Positions 21,785 through 33,442 of a DNA stretch of 64,000 bases are shown in pieces. The stretch is taken from assembly GCA_037179335.1 (NCBI GenBank), contig JAKZHN010000015.1:124001-188000 (forward strand). Reading direction: 5' to 3'. Made by a program: the position numbers and the translations under genes. A model generated the notes under the pieces. It had not been told where the DNA came from. It saw nothing but the letters and a program-made list of their open reading frames with translations, and ran no database searches. Position 1 is the stretch's first letter. The number at the start of each line of letters is the position of its first letter. This stretch comes from Cyclaneusma minus. Taxonomy: Eukaryota; Ascomycota; Leotiomycetes; Marthamycetales; Marthamycetaceae.

Positions 21785-23734
21785 ATGATGCCTCGACATC
21801 TCCCGCTCGTTTGCACGGCGCTGTGTTCACTGGCTTCAGCCATGGTAATGGATATCGAGACTTTGGCCCAACAGCCTCTCTTGACTCACTCTAGAGCCTC
21901 CAAATCGAAGCTGGACTGGAAAGAGTGTGGCAATATCAGCAGTCACACCGTCCAATGTGAGCAAATCACGTGATAATCATAACATGAGCTAACATACCAA
22001 GGCTCTCGCATCGATCTGCCCATGGATCATTTCAACGAATCAAGCTCAGAGACATTCTCCATCCCTCTCATTCGAATGTTGGGATCCAACACTTCAGCCA
22101 CCAGCGGAAACACAATTCTGCTCAACCCCGGCGGACCCGGAGGTATGCTTAATAGCTCCGATGGAGTAGGAAAACCCCACTGACGAGAAATAGGCAGCGG
22201 CGTGAACTTTCTGTACAGAGCAGCTGAAAGAATCAACGTGATCGTCGGTGAAGACTTTGATTTGCTAAGCTTTGATCCTCGTGGTGTGAATGGCTCAATC
22301 CCTCAAGCAAGCTGCTATGCTAGTCCGGGACAGCGAGCTGAGCAGATTGAGAGCGAGCCGTGGGATCTGGAGTTTGAGGCTGGGGAGATGTTCACGAGAG
22401 CGGAGAATGGTGCGAAAGCTTGCACTGATATTATGGGCGAGCATGGAAACTATATCAATACGCCTCAAACTGCTACGGATATGAATACCATTCTTGATGC
22501 ACTTGGACAGGAGAAGATGTATTATTGGGGTTTCTCTTGTAAGTGTTTTTCGACTCGACAGAGAGCTTGACTAACAGCAGGCAGATGGAACAACTCTGGG
22601 TCAGACTTACGCTCAGATGTGAGTAAATATTTTCGCTTTTGTGATACGAAAAGAAGTATCATTACCTAACAAATTATTAGGTTTCCTGAGCGTGTAGGAC
22701 GATTGATAATCGACGGCGTCAGCAACCTAGACGACCGGTACAACACATTCATGGATGCAGAGGACATGACCGACACCGACAACGTATACGCCGGCTTTGT
22801 CGAAGAATGCTTCAAAGCCAAGCAAAACTGTCCACTAAACTCTATCAAAGACGCGTCATTCTCGACAGCCGCCGAGCTCAAGTCCTACATCGACAACTAC
22901 CTCGACACATTAGAAGATGAACCCATCGCCGTCTACATCAACGCCTCCATCTATGGATCCGTAACCCGCCGCAGCATAGCAACCAACGGGATCTTCCCCG
23001 CGCTCTACAAGCCCACACCCCAATGGCCCGTCCTAGCCAAGAACCTCGCCGACCTCTTGAGCGGAAACACCACTGGTGCTTTCAACGCATACTCAGACAG
23101 CTGGCCATCAAGCATCATCAGCGACGAGACCAACACATTTGTCGTCCACAACGATAACTGGAAATCCGGCGCCGGAGCCCCTGTTCACGGCATCCACGAA
23201 ATCCAGAACTACTCGCTCGCCCAAGGAGAAATGTCGAAACTGGTCTCGAAATACAAAGGTTCGGATGTGTATACCCGAGCATCATGGAATATTCCCAAAG
23301 GCCACGCATTTCACCCGCAGTACCATCCCGAGTACCCTCGATTCAAGACTGCAGAGCCGATCCTGGTGCTTTCGACAACTTATGATCCTGTCTGTCCTTT
23401 GGTCTCGGCCAAGAAGGCTCATAATAGTTTTGAGGGTGCGGGATTCGTGGAGCAGAAATCGTACGGCCATTGTAGTATTAGTATGCCTTCGCTTTGCACT
23501 GCGAAACATGTTAGAAAATACTTCACGGAGGGAAAGCTACCGGAAGTTGGCGCTACGTAAGTCTTGTCTCAATTTTGAATATGGGAAGCAAGCTAACTGG
23601 TTCCCAGATGTGGCATCGATGCCGAGTATTTCCCAGGCTCGGAATCTTCTGTGCGCGATTTGAGCGCAGAAGACATTGTGCTGTTGGCAGCTCTTAAGGA
23701 TTTGGCTGAGGAGTATCCCTTGATGGGAATCTAG
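21785..23734 (+). CDS. Secreted alpha/beta hydrolase, tripeptidyl aminopeptidase-like
   Basis: Six exons: 21785-21956, 22002-22142, 22194-22538, 22585-22618, 22681-23556 and 23608-23734, giving 564 residues. All five introns are 45-62 nt with good signals, and the 34-nt fourth exon is required to keep frame. An N-terminal signal peptide is visible (LPLVCTALCSLASA). Next come the TAP-family start (DWKECG, VQCSRIDLPMDH), the oxyanion motif NPGGPGGSG, FDPRG, and the nucleophile elbow GFSYGT (Ser about 221). The Asp of LSTTYDPVCPL and the His of SYGHCS complete the triad. The TAP-like C-terminal domain is intact. Fungal members remove N-terminal peptides or hydrolyse small esters outside the cell; the substrate cannot be told. 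Confidence 0.9.
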
Positions 23735-24355
23735 CATGGGTATCGAGACGGACTACCGATGTCTTGGAATGGGTGTTGACGTCTCATAGTCTGGGGATGG
23801 TATGAGTGAGTGTACAATACGATATGTATCATAGTCACCCGAAATGGAGATCTGCATCTTTTAACTCACTCGCATTCGGCAGAAATAAAAGTCGGGAATT
23901 AACTGCCACTATCTTTGGCTAGGTACGTACATAGGACGGTTAATAAAATCTCAATTCGACTCACAACTTTGCGCCGTCAAGTGATGATTTCTGCTGCTGA
24001 TTTCGGTGGAGTTGGCATCACGTCCCAAGACCGGGGCCTGAGTTTCACTTCTCAAATAAATACCAGGACTACCTAGGTCGAACGAACCCCGACTACCTGA
24101 CCTACAGCCATGCCTTCTAACTCACATGTAATATACAGCCTCATCGGGTAGACAAGGTGAGCGTAGCGCGCCCAGGAGCATGGTGAAAAAAGGGGGAAGC
24201 GCAAAATGCAAGTCAATTGGTGGTCTGAAGTCGAATCATTGCTTGATACAGTCCCCATTTTTTTCGTCTTCCAAGCACAGCGCAGACATATCTTACAAAG
24301 AGAGCGCCTATACGCCCATTCCGCAAGTGCTTCGCCCCAGAACGACACGGCAAGT
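23735..24355. other. Intergenic region between convergent genes
   Basis: About 620 bp. It holds the 3' ends of the hydrolase and OST2. No open frame or repeat of note. Confidence 0.4.
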
Positions 24356-25099
24356 TTAGTTGATGAAATTGACGCAGAAGAAATGCAGGATCAGACTTCC
24401 AAACACATAGTCTGCGAACGCCCTGTCACGATTTGTCAGAAATGTGTACATGGACCATTTGATATAGCAAAGTGAGAGGGACATAGGCGCATACCTCTCT
24501 GGCGAGACATCCCCGAATACTCCCTTGTTCTCCGTGTTCGTCTGTATCCGTAATGAAGCTACAACGGTCCCGTCAGTTTTCAATTACCCCTTGAAGCAGA
24601 AAGAGGTCGTGTGTCCCGAGGTCCAACTCAACTTACCAGTCAAAACGAACTGTCCGACCGTGGCCGAGAAGCCCGAGAGGAAAGCATTGAAAGGCTACAA
24701 TTCCACCACGTCAGCACAATCCATCTACCGCAACTCGAGCATCATATCTCTCCATTTTCTCTTCCGCCACACCACGTCCATCTCAAAGATTCTCGGACCA
24801 CATACATAGTTCCCCGCAATGACACAATACAAGAACTGCAGTCCCCCAACGACAACCAAGAAAGCCATAAACAGATCAATCAGCTTCGTACGCTGGGGCG
24901 TCGTATCGAGATAGTTCTGCCATATTCCCAGCGCAATCTCTTGCGGACTCAGGTTGCCTCGAGACTTGGACGATGGGACGGGAGTCTTGGATGTAGGGAC
25001 GGAGACAGTTGCGGGCACGGAGCCGGTCGTTGTGCTCGAGGATTGGGATGTGGCTGCTGCCGAGGGCGCGGGCTCGCGGGCGTTCTTCTTGGGTGCCAT
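24356..25099 (-). CDS. OST2: Oligosaccharyltransferase subunit Ost2/DAD1
   Basis: Exons 25099-24806, 24694-24637, 24558-24495 and 24422-24356 give 160 residues; introns are 111, 78 and 72 nt. A Ser/Pro/Thr-rich N-terminal extension of about 50 residues precedes the conserved core: IWQNYLDTTPQRTKLIDLFMAF, then LQFLYCVIAGNYPFNAFLSGF, FVLTASLRIQ, and SPERAFADYVFGSLILHF at the end. These are the three transmembrane helices and signatures of DAD1. The protein is an essential ER membrane subunit of the N-glycosylation complex. The start is 443 bp from the divergent TMEM14 start, so the two probably share a promoter. Confidence 0.95.
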
Positions 25100-25541
25100 T
25101 GCCGAGTCCGAGGTTTAAGGATTGGAATGGGACAGTTGAGAGGCGGCGTTGTGAGAGCTTCAATGGATTGGGGAGAGCAAGGTCGTCGAATGAGGCCAGA
25201 TCGAGAGCTGTGCTCGGCTGCTGGGGGGAATGATAATTTGGTGAGGCTGTGCACGTGTGGCTGACCCGGCCCGCTTTTCTTCGGTTCTTGGCTATGTGCA
25301 CCGTGCGCCAAAGTCTGGGGTGCCGAGGCGGGATGAGCTGCGAATGGGAAAGCTCTAGATGATGATGAATAATCACGCCATGATCACAGCTGTCCATCGA
25401 GCTAATATCGAACGACTCCTGCGAATTGCTACACGAGGTTGATTCTGCTCTTCTCACACTACATCAGCTGAAGAAAACAACACTTGGCTTCTCATTTGAA
25501 CCGATTCAAAAGCTACAAAGGGACCAGTCAAAACCGGCATC

Positions 25542-26033
25542 ATGGTGAGGCAGCTCCAATTGCTCGGGATATATCGAGCTCTCTACATCGTGCTGACCAT
25601 TGCCACAGGGCATCGAAACTTCTGCATACATCTTGGGTGCTCTGACAGGCGGAGGAGGAATCACCGGCTACGTATGTTGAAGTGTGCAAGTCTTAACTAT
25701 CAAGGGATACTGACACCATTGACAGGTCCGTACGGGCTCCGTCCCATCCATTGCGGCCGGTGTGACTGTCGGCGTTCTGGTAAGTGCTTGTTGACACTCG
25801 AAAAGACCATCAGACAGCTAATCATGGATTCCTAATAGTACGGACTCGGAGGTCTGCGAATCCAGAACAGGCAGCCATACGGTGTCGAGCTCGCACTCCT
25901 CGCGTCCATCGTCCTGGCCGGCTCATCGATCCCCAGAGCTATCAAGAGCCAGAAGCCATTGCCTTCCGGTCTCAGTGTTCTGGCTCTTTATGGTCTTTAC
26001 ACGTTCGGAAACGCTTACAGACTGGGATACTAG
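25542..26033 (+). CDS. TMEM14 family small membrane protein
   Basis: Four exons: 25542-25544, 25609-25671, 25726-25779 and 25839-26033, giving 104 residues. The first coding exon is only the ATG; the intron begins immediately after it (gtgagg) and ends gccacag. The protein is mostly four hydrophobic helices with Gly-rich turns: SAYILGALTGGGGITGYVRTG, PSIAAGVTVGVLYGLGG, ELALLASIVLAGS and LSVLALYGLYTFGNAYRLGY. Length and the GGxxGYxRxGSxPSxxAG pattern match TMEM14 proteins, which sit in mitochondrial or ER membranes. Animal TMEM14C moves a heme precursor; the fungal role is not established here. Confidence 0.92.
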
Positions 26034-26407
26034 ATGGATCGAACTTTCGGGGGATCTAGCGAGACCGTAACGAATACACGTCGGATTTTGCTTTGCGATA
26101 CTGCTTCTGTGGCTATGCTGTCTTGTTCGTGAATTGGTGTGATCTCGATGTGTAGAGGGGTGAGGGACCGATGAACTCCATTGTATGCCATGTATCCACC
26201 TTTTCCGACGCCGCGCAAATGCCCATCCTTATGCGCTGCTCAAAAAGACTTGATCGTAGTGGACAATCATGTAAGCTCCGTGCGCAAAGCCGTGAAAGTG
26301 CAATGGCCTGGTTCCCGTCCCATCTCGGGGCGCCCCTTTCGCGGACCTCTGCTTCCAATGTGGTCCCTCAATCTGCCGAGAGTCTCCTCTCCTTATGTCG
26401 TCGACCC

Positions 26408-26724
26408 CTATGAATTCTCATCGATCTCCTTCCACACCTTCTCAATCTCCTTCCTCTTCGCCTTGGCCGCCTCGCGGTTCAATCTCGTTCGCTCGAGTCG
26501 CTGCGCCCGTAGACACATGTTGACATTCCTCTTGGCCTCATTGCACATGCCCATGGCCTTCCACATAAATCCGCGTGCATGACATTCGTCCAGTAGATTC
26601 ATAACCTCCTCGCATGCTATCGTCGCAACCGTTAGCCCACGGTAAAGACACTGACAAGCAGAAACGGGTGGCAAGGAGACTGTAACACACCGAGGTTGTT
26701 CTTAGTGTGGAGATGAGGATGCAT
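26408..26724 (-). CDS. CMC2: Twin CX9C mitochondrial protein, Cmc2-like
   Basis: Exons 26724-26691 and 26616-26408 give 80 residues; the 74-nt intron runs from gtgtgt to gatag. The protein begins MHPHLHTKNNLACEEVM and has exactly two CX9C motifs (CEEVMNLLDEC and CNEAKRNVNMC) separated by a short helix, then a basic Arg/Lys helix ending WKEIDENS. This is the Cmc1/Cmc2 family pattern. Such proteins are oxidised by Mia40 in the intermembrane space and help assemble cytochrome c oxidase. It is divergent from the prefoldin gene, 268 bp away. Confidence 0.93.
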
Positions 26725-26992
26725 CTTGGCGAGTGTCGAGGTACCTCAGCAGAAACAACTCTGTCGGTAGGCAATGTGTGTTTGGTACATGTATTCGCAT
26801 GTAAAATCGAGAAATGGCTCTGATCGAAAGAGGCGCAAATGGCGAAAGCGCATATTGGTTATTCCGAGCTTCGTATTCGTATTCCCCCAATGCGCTCGCG
26901 TGACTGGCTCGGCAAGCTCCGATCGATTCAAGCAGCCTTCTTGGATTGAAGCTCCGAACATTTTGGAAGAGCAGCCTCAACCACCAAACACC

Positions 26993-28119
26993 ATGGCCAG
27001 CCAGCAGATCACGCAGAAGAAGCAGCAAGGTGCGTTGAATATTCTCTGAGAGCAAGTTGTCAAGCAAACCTCTCGGTGACCAAAACAGAATTAAAGAAAC
27101 TTGATTGAAGCTGATCGTTTTCCTCGAATTTGTAGAGCTGCAGCTGCAATACACCAACTACAAGAATGGCTTGCAACAAATTGCCCAGAAGATCGGCGAC
27201 ATAGAACAAGATGCCGAGGAGCACAAGTAAGTTTCAGCTTTCATTCGTCTTCACACTACTGCCGATTTCTACTCTTTCGATCTTTGCTTCGCAAAAGTGT
27301 TGAGAAGGAAGACATCAGTCTCCGTTTACATGCACTTACGGGCAGAAGAGGGGTGAGGCCTTGATATATGCCGTGCTTGTATTACTTGTTTACCTCTCAG
27401 CCACATCCTGACCGCTCCTTTTCTTGAGAATGACCTTCCAATTTCTTCATTTTCCCCAAGATGCCAGTGGCAGTGGCCTCGCTTTCTTTCCTTACCTATC
27501 CTTAATCATCTCAGACACCGCTCCCGCTTTCCCTTCATCCCAATTCATTTCCATTTCTGTTGAACCCGTTCTCTTCTCCGTCCTTGGCCTCGGTCTATTT
27601 CTACTTTCCAGTCATATAAATCATCTTCACACCGCCTTGCCACCCCGCCTGGTCTCCCCAGACTTCTCTGCATCGGTATAGACATCTCCATACTAACACC
27701 AGCGTCAGGCTAGTCCTCGAAACCCTCACCCCACTCGCCGGCGACCGCAAGTGCTTCCGCATGATCAACGGCGTGCTCGTCGAGCGCACCGTCCAAGACG
27801 TCATCCCCGCCCTGAAAACCAACTCCGAGGGGCTCAAGAAGGTCCTCGATGATCTGCTCAAGCAGTACAAGCGCCAGCAAGAAGAAATGGACAAGTGGAA
27901 GGTACGTCGAATTTCCTCAGCTTCGTCATACTTCATGTCCCACGTGCTAGCTACCTTATTGCATACCATTTTTCAAGTTCTGGTAGAGGAGACACGTGGG
28001 AAAATGGGGGATATCGGGGAATCCCTGATGATTTGCAAGGCACGTGGACGACAAGGGTAACTAACGCATCTTTGCTCGCTTGACAGAAAAAGAACAACAT
28101 CCAGGTCGTGCAGCAATGA
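26993..28119 (+). CDS. PFD2: Prefoldin subunit 2
   Basis: Exons 26993-27029, 27136-27226, 27709-27901 and 28087-28119 give 117 residues. It has the beta-prefoldin layout: an N-terminal coiled-coil helix (LQYTNYKNGLQQIAQKIGDIEQDAEEHKLVLETL), the hairpin core DRKCFRMINGVLVERTV, and a C-terminal helix (LKKVLDDLLKQYKRQQEEMDKW). Prefoldin is a hexameric cytosolic chaperone that passes nascent actin and tubulin to the chaperonin. Intron 2 is 482 nt, about eight times the usual length here; no snoRNA box pair was seen in it. Confidence 0.94.
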
Positions 28120-31050
28120 GCAAGGGCATGGCTTTACCAGGGCCAGGGGGTCACTTGGGCAGGAAGGCGCAGGTTGGAGTTTTTCTCTTTCTTTCTCGAA
28201 AAGCGGCATTTAGCGGTGTCAGGAAATACGGGGGCCTTCGAAGAATTCAAGAAATCAACAAGTCTCCAACCGTCTTGGCCTCTTTCTCTGAAAAGGGCAT
28301 CTAGTTTGGTCCCTCACTTGATTCATTCGATCTTATGCTGCTATGTTTTGTTCATGGAGTGATGGCATGGAGCGGGTCACTGCACGGCGTTTTCCTACTG
28401 CATTACATGCACCATAACCATGCTCCCATCTTCCACGCGATCGACCATCTGACCATGAAGGAAGAACACGTCTCAAGGAGCGGTAAGACGCCTTCTAGCA
28501 GCAGTCGTCATAGCGACCTCACTTCCTCCGCACAAGGTTATCAATTTTGCCAAATTGCCGGCAGGGCGAGCTTTGCATATTCACGCCTAGTAGCAAGCAG
28601 CCTCAATTCGTCGAGCCTGATGCGTTGTACAAAAAGCCGGCACGACTGGTGGGTGCGTAGGTGGTTGAGAGGCGCGGCTATGCGCGTCTCGTCATCCAAC
28701 GAGGACCCCAGAAGATCGCTACCCTCACTTTCGCCCCACATTCGGTGCCGTACGGCGCAGTTGCAGGGCTTTGCACAGATTCATTCTTCAGGAATAACGT
28801 GAAGAATTCCCGAATATTCCGTATCGATGACCATGTATCATGTATGTGCTGTTCTTCGGACGGGGCTTACGCGACCCTTGTGCGTGCAGGCAATGGCGTG
28901 CCGTATGCTTTCTCGATGCTTGTAAGTTGTAACTGTAAGTTGTAGAAGACGAATTCTGGAAGCTGGACACGAGCCATGATGCCGGTGTGATGGGCGCCAG
29001 GGCGTGTTGTTCATAGGACGAGCGGGTTTGAGGACGATGCGGTAGGACCTTACTGTTGGTTTCAGGCAGGAAGAGGTTTGCGACGCGGATGTTATTGGTG
29101 GAGGCAAGGTCACTCCATCGGAGCCCAACATATTCAGCCTCGAATTCGACATGGTGGTGAGACAACTCATCATTCGCTGGCCTGCTGGGCATCGGTGGTA
29201 GTACATTATTCTAGAAGTCTGGAATTCGTGGAGAAGAGAGACTCGGTTCGGCGATTTCAGCTATTGTGTGTGGGGGTCAAGTGGTTGGTTTGTACCACGA
29301 GGTAAGACTTCTCCTGAGTCTAAGCCCAAGACTGTGGTTTGAATCGTCCGATCTCGTGTTACAAGCGCTTTGATGTTCTGGCACGCCTACAAGGAGACGG
29401 AGATGGATACCCTACACTTCCGCAACCCGTGGTAGCCAAGTTGAGAGGGTGAAAGGGGGGAGCGCGGGGTCGGGATCATCTCCCCTCACCCCACAAAACA
29501 GAGTTGGGGGCTTTACCGATTCCTCGATCGGCCGCGGTCGTAGAGTCCCAAATTCCTCACAGGCTGGGAATAATGAGGCAGCAAGACACGCGCGAATTGT
29601 CAGTTGGGCATAGCTGTAGAGGCGCGGGCGGGAAGAGTCAAAGCGTCGATATGTAGCCCTGCAAATAGCCAGCTTGCCTGTGCCAAAGGAGGCCGAATGA
29701 GGTCTGTATTCACACTGCATTAAGGCGGCTGCAATCTTCGAAGACCCGAGCCTTTCAGAAAGCAAGTAAGCACAGGCAGTCAGCAGACAGATGGACGTCT
29801 GATGCAAACACTTGATCGAATAGCCGTTCCGTTGGGACCATTTCTTTGCAGTTGCAGCAGGATTGCGGCCAGTCTGCCTCGTCCTGGCAAAGACTGGATA
29901 GATGGCTATCCTCATGTGGTGATGTCGTTGCACCACATGGCGTATCTGTGATGACTCGCGCCTTTTTGCTTAGTCCCCAAGAAGAGGATGCTTGCTGTCA
30001 GCCAACCGGAAGTCGGCCTTCGCCGCATTTCTGAAATAGCTTGCATCCGGAGATGCGGTTGGTCACCCAACAAATCGACTTTCCGCGAAGCTGACGAATC
30101 GAGGAAGAAGCCGTGACTGGCAACGATGGACAATCGACGCCAGTGATGCAAGACACACCACGAGACACTCAGACACATACCCACAGCGTGATGTTTGTCG
30201 GCCAAACCTATAAGCTGAGAAATACAGGGCGGAGTCGGCTGCAGAGAATGAAAGGGGAAATCAAAGACTATACTAGCAGTGCGATAGGTGCTGCATAGAT
30301 AATGCTACCCCTGCCGTATGGATTTGCATAGCACCTATTCGTGGCGTATCGTGCTATTCTCCCAGAGTGCAGAGAAGCCATGTACCTCGTAGAATCAGGA
30401 AATTCCCATAGTGATTTGATACACTGTGATACTCATGATTATGGAATAACGAAAAACAGTCCGAACAATTTGAGGCAATCTAAATATCAACAACTAAAAA
30501 TAGCCCAACAAACCAGACGCAAATGAAAATCGCAATGCAAACAACGAGGAGTGATCCAAATAACTGAAATCACCCCAAGTACTTGGGAATACTCCGAGCA
30601 GCTAAAACACTCCCGGTATTTGGGATTGTACAAGTAATGAGAAATGATAATGGAAGAGAGGCGATCAACCAGGTTGACATCAAGCAGGCCGAGTCCAAGT
30701 GGAGAAATCCTTACTGTCACGCACGCAATTGTATGCATCGTGTCAAGCCGTGATCCTTCTCGGCCGCTGACAATGGCCCACCTCTTGCACATGCTCCGAA
30801 CACCAGTGCTCGAACCCCGCGATAGTGGGACCCGGCGGAGGAGGCACAACGTATTCGGAGACAAAAAGAGGGATGTGAAGCCGTCTTGGGCGAGTGCGTG
30901 GAGGGACAGCCTCGGCGCGTTCCTGTTGGTCAATTGGAGATGAGTCTTGCAGCAGGGTGTGATCGGGTGACGATTGCTCGTTGTGCTATGGCAGTGCGAG
31001 GCTCTGGCATGGGGGATTCAGTGAGTTGGGGGCGTTGAGGCTGTTGACGT
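28120..31050. other. 2.9-kb region without a supported gene
   Basis: Many open frames of 60-175 codons occur on both strands, but none has a domain, biased composition or splice-linked neighbour. A minisatellite-like motif (ccccaagtacttgggaatactcc) lies near 30570-30595. The stretch could hold a fast-evolving or non-coding gene that I cannot see. Confidence 0.4.
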
Positions 31051-32322
31051 TGTTAGCGGCGCTTATTACTACTATTGTTCGTGGCTAGCTGGTGAGCTGG
31101 TGATGCACAGGTGAATTTGGGGTGATCGACGGGAGGTTGTTGTGACGGACGGGGTCCAAGTTGATGGCCAGCAAGGGAAGGGAAAGCTAAGCTCTTTCCT
31201 GCCCGCTGCGGGCACTTTTAGGCTTAGCCTGGGATGGGCAAGTGCTGGCCGTACCTTAATTCGAGAACACCGTCTTTGACGTCTGATTCCTCGCCCTGCC
31301 GTCACTACTTGTGCTCCGCCCTGACAGTACCTATCGTGCCAGTCGCCAGCCCGTCGTACCTTAATAACGCGCCCACTCGTTCTGACCACCACCTCTTCCG
31401 CCCACACCGCGTCTCCGAACCGGCCGCTACCAGCCGCACACGCCCGCGCTGCCTCCGGCTGCTGTTGGTTGTGATTGAGTGCCGTCCTCCAACAACCCCA
31501 CGTCCTGCATACCGCCTCTGCAGAATTCCTGCCAGCTAATGCGCCGTTGGCCTGCGACCTAATCGACGACCGCGAAGCCCAGAGATCCGAAGGCGCATCG
31601 CGAATCGACCAGGTAACCTCTGAACAAGTACGTGCCCTCCGCCTTCCTCGCCGAGAACATACATCCGCACGCCCTGCGCATACCGGCAGCCCCATCTTTC
31701 TTCCCGCGCCTGTCCAGCGCAGCACTGAAAGCTCTACGTCCCTTCTCCCGTCCGCTCCACTGCCCACTCCTTTGCGCCGCCCTGTCTTTTTCCTCGCCCG
31801 TCAATGCTAAAGCGACCTTGCAGCAGCAAAGCAGGTTACCGCCTGCAGCCATTCCTTTGAGACCCCCCCGGCCCGGACAGCACAGCCATAGGCCACCGCG
31901 CCCTCCCTTCGTCGAGTCGCTCCGAGGCCACGGCCACATCTAGAGACTTGCGCCCCGCCGTGTAACTGCTACCGCTACGCCGAACAGGTCCCCGAGGCTT
32001 CTGTTGTCTGTCGTTGCCGCCTTCCCCTTCTCCCCGTCCTGCAGGGTCGAATACGGCTAGGCCCTACATGCGCGCGCAAGAACCCAGCAGGCGCACAGAT
32101 TAACCAGCGCGCCGGTTCATCCACCTCACCAACGTCGAGGACCGGTATAGTGCGTGCGTCAGAGCCCTCTCTGGCCTTGCCGGGATCGACGTGCATCCTA
32201 CGCAGCTGTGCATACGAGCAAGACCAGAAGCCTTACTCGGCGGACACATCATACGGCCAGCGTGGCAACCAAGGAATTGCTGAGGAAGCCTCTGCCCGTA
32301 GCTGCAGGTAGCCAAATACATC
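31051..32322 (+). other. GC- and pyrimidine-rich leader upstream of HAP3
   Basis: A C/T-rich, CG-rich stretch of about 1.3 kb. It opens frames in all phases by composition alone and reads as promoter plus a long 5' untranslated region. Several ATGs and candidate splice sites (gtaacctc, gcaggtag) occur, so upstream ORFs or leader introns are possible. Nothing specific can be fixed. Confidence 0.4.
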
Positions 32323-33442
32323 ATGTCGGCATCCCCTCCAAAGGACGCCGCATCTTTAGTGCTAGAGGACGTTGAACAAGGTGCACAATCGCCGGGTGAG
32401 ACTGATGCACAGATGAATGATCCGCAAGATCCCCACGCCAGAACGGGCTACGAGTTCGATGTCAAAGAACAGGACCGATGGCTCCCAATAGCAAATGGTT
32501 AGTCCTCCCGCTCGTCCTCTTCTCTGATTTGCGCGCAAATCCCCCCTTTGCATATCGAGGCATCGCTGAGTGGCATCGCTTGACCTGGTGTCTTCCGCTG
32601 CGCGCGCATGTCCTACAAATTGACCAGTCACTGGCCTTGGAGCGCAAACGGTTGAACGCTTGAACCTTGTGCCACGCGCCTAACATGTCCCACGCTTCTT
32701 CCTCTCCCGTCCAGTCTCCAAACTCAGCCCTAGACTCGTCGTCTGCTTCCAGAGCTGGCAAGAACCATGCTGCTTCAGATGCTAACATACGTAACTTTGC
32801 TCCAGTGGCGAGGATCATGAAGACTGCTCTTCCAGAAAACGCAAAAATCGCCAAGGAAGCAAAAGAATGCATGCAGGAATGCGTGTCAGAGTTCATCTCG
32901 TTCATCACAAGCGAAGGTATGCCGTCGCAATTCGTGCAGTAGGGTCTAGAATTGCAAACACTGACCGTGCTTGATAGCTTCGGAGAAATGCCATCAAGAG
33001 AAGAGGAAGACTGTAAATGGTGAAGACATTCTATTTGCCATGACTTCTCTTGGTTTCGAGAACTACGCCGAAGCGCTGAAAATTTACCTATCCAAATACC
33101 GCGAGGTGAGTGGGCATTATCCATTGCGACTAAAATCTGAGCTTCGTTTGCCGCCCCCAAAGCCTTTACGATGTACTAATGCAATGTTCTTAGACCCAAT
33201 CTGCTAGAGGAGACAACCCGCAGAATGCTAGACGCGGAAGCCAGGGAGGCTTCTCGGGAGCAGGCGGCGCTACTGGAGGTCCAAACGCTTCCTCCTCAGC
33301 AGCATTTCCCGGTGGTGCCGAAGGTTCAAACAACATCCTGGGCGCTTCAGCAGAAGGCGGCGAGCAAGACACTGGCAACTACGGTAGTATCTACGGTGCT
33401 CAGGGCAGCCATAACGGCGGCCCGGGTGGCGAGAACTACTGA
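32323..33442 (+). CDS. HAP3: CCAAT-binding factor subunit HAP3 / NF-YB
   Basis: Exons 32323-32497, 32806-32916, 32978-33105 and 33194-33442 give 220 residues. Introns are 308, 61 and 88 nt. Residues about 50-140 are the histone-fold core: EQDRWLPIANVARIMKTALPENAKIAKEAKECMQECVSEFISFITSEASEKC, then KRKTVNGEDILFAMTSLGFENYAEALKIYLSKYRE. The N-terminus is acidic and the C-terminus is Gly/Ser/Asn-rich, as in other Pezizomycotina HapC proteins. It pairs with HAP5 and, with HAP2, binds CCAAT boxes to control respiration, iron use and redox genes. The first intron is unusually long and holds a possible alternative coding start (see findings). Confidence 0.97.

Noticed and set aside
27227..27708. Hidden snoRNA in the long prefoldin intron
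   Set aside because: I found no properly spaced C and D boxes or H/ACA motifs.
29412..29936. 174-codon minus-strand open frame
   Set aside because: Lacks recognisable motifs and splice support in a region with many equal-sized chance frames.
31072..32200. Several overlapping long open frames upstream of HAP3
   Set aside because: They occur in all frames because the leader is GC- and pyrimidine-rich; the proteins are Arg/Pro/Ala-rich without structure.
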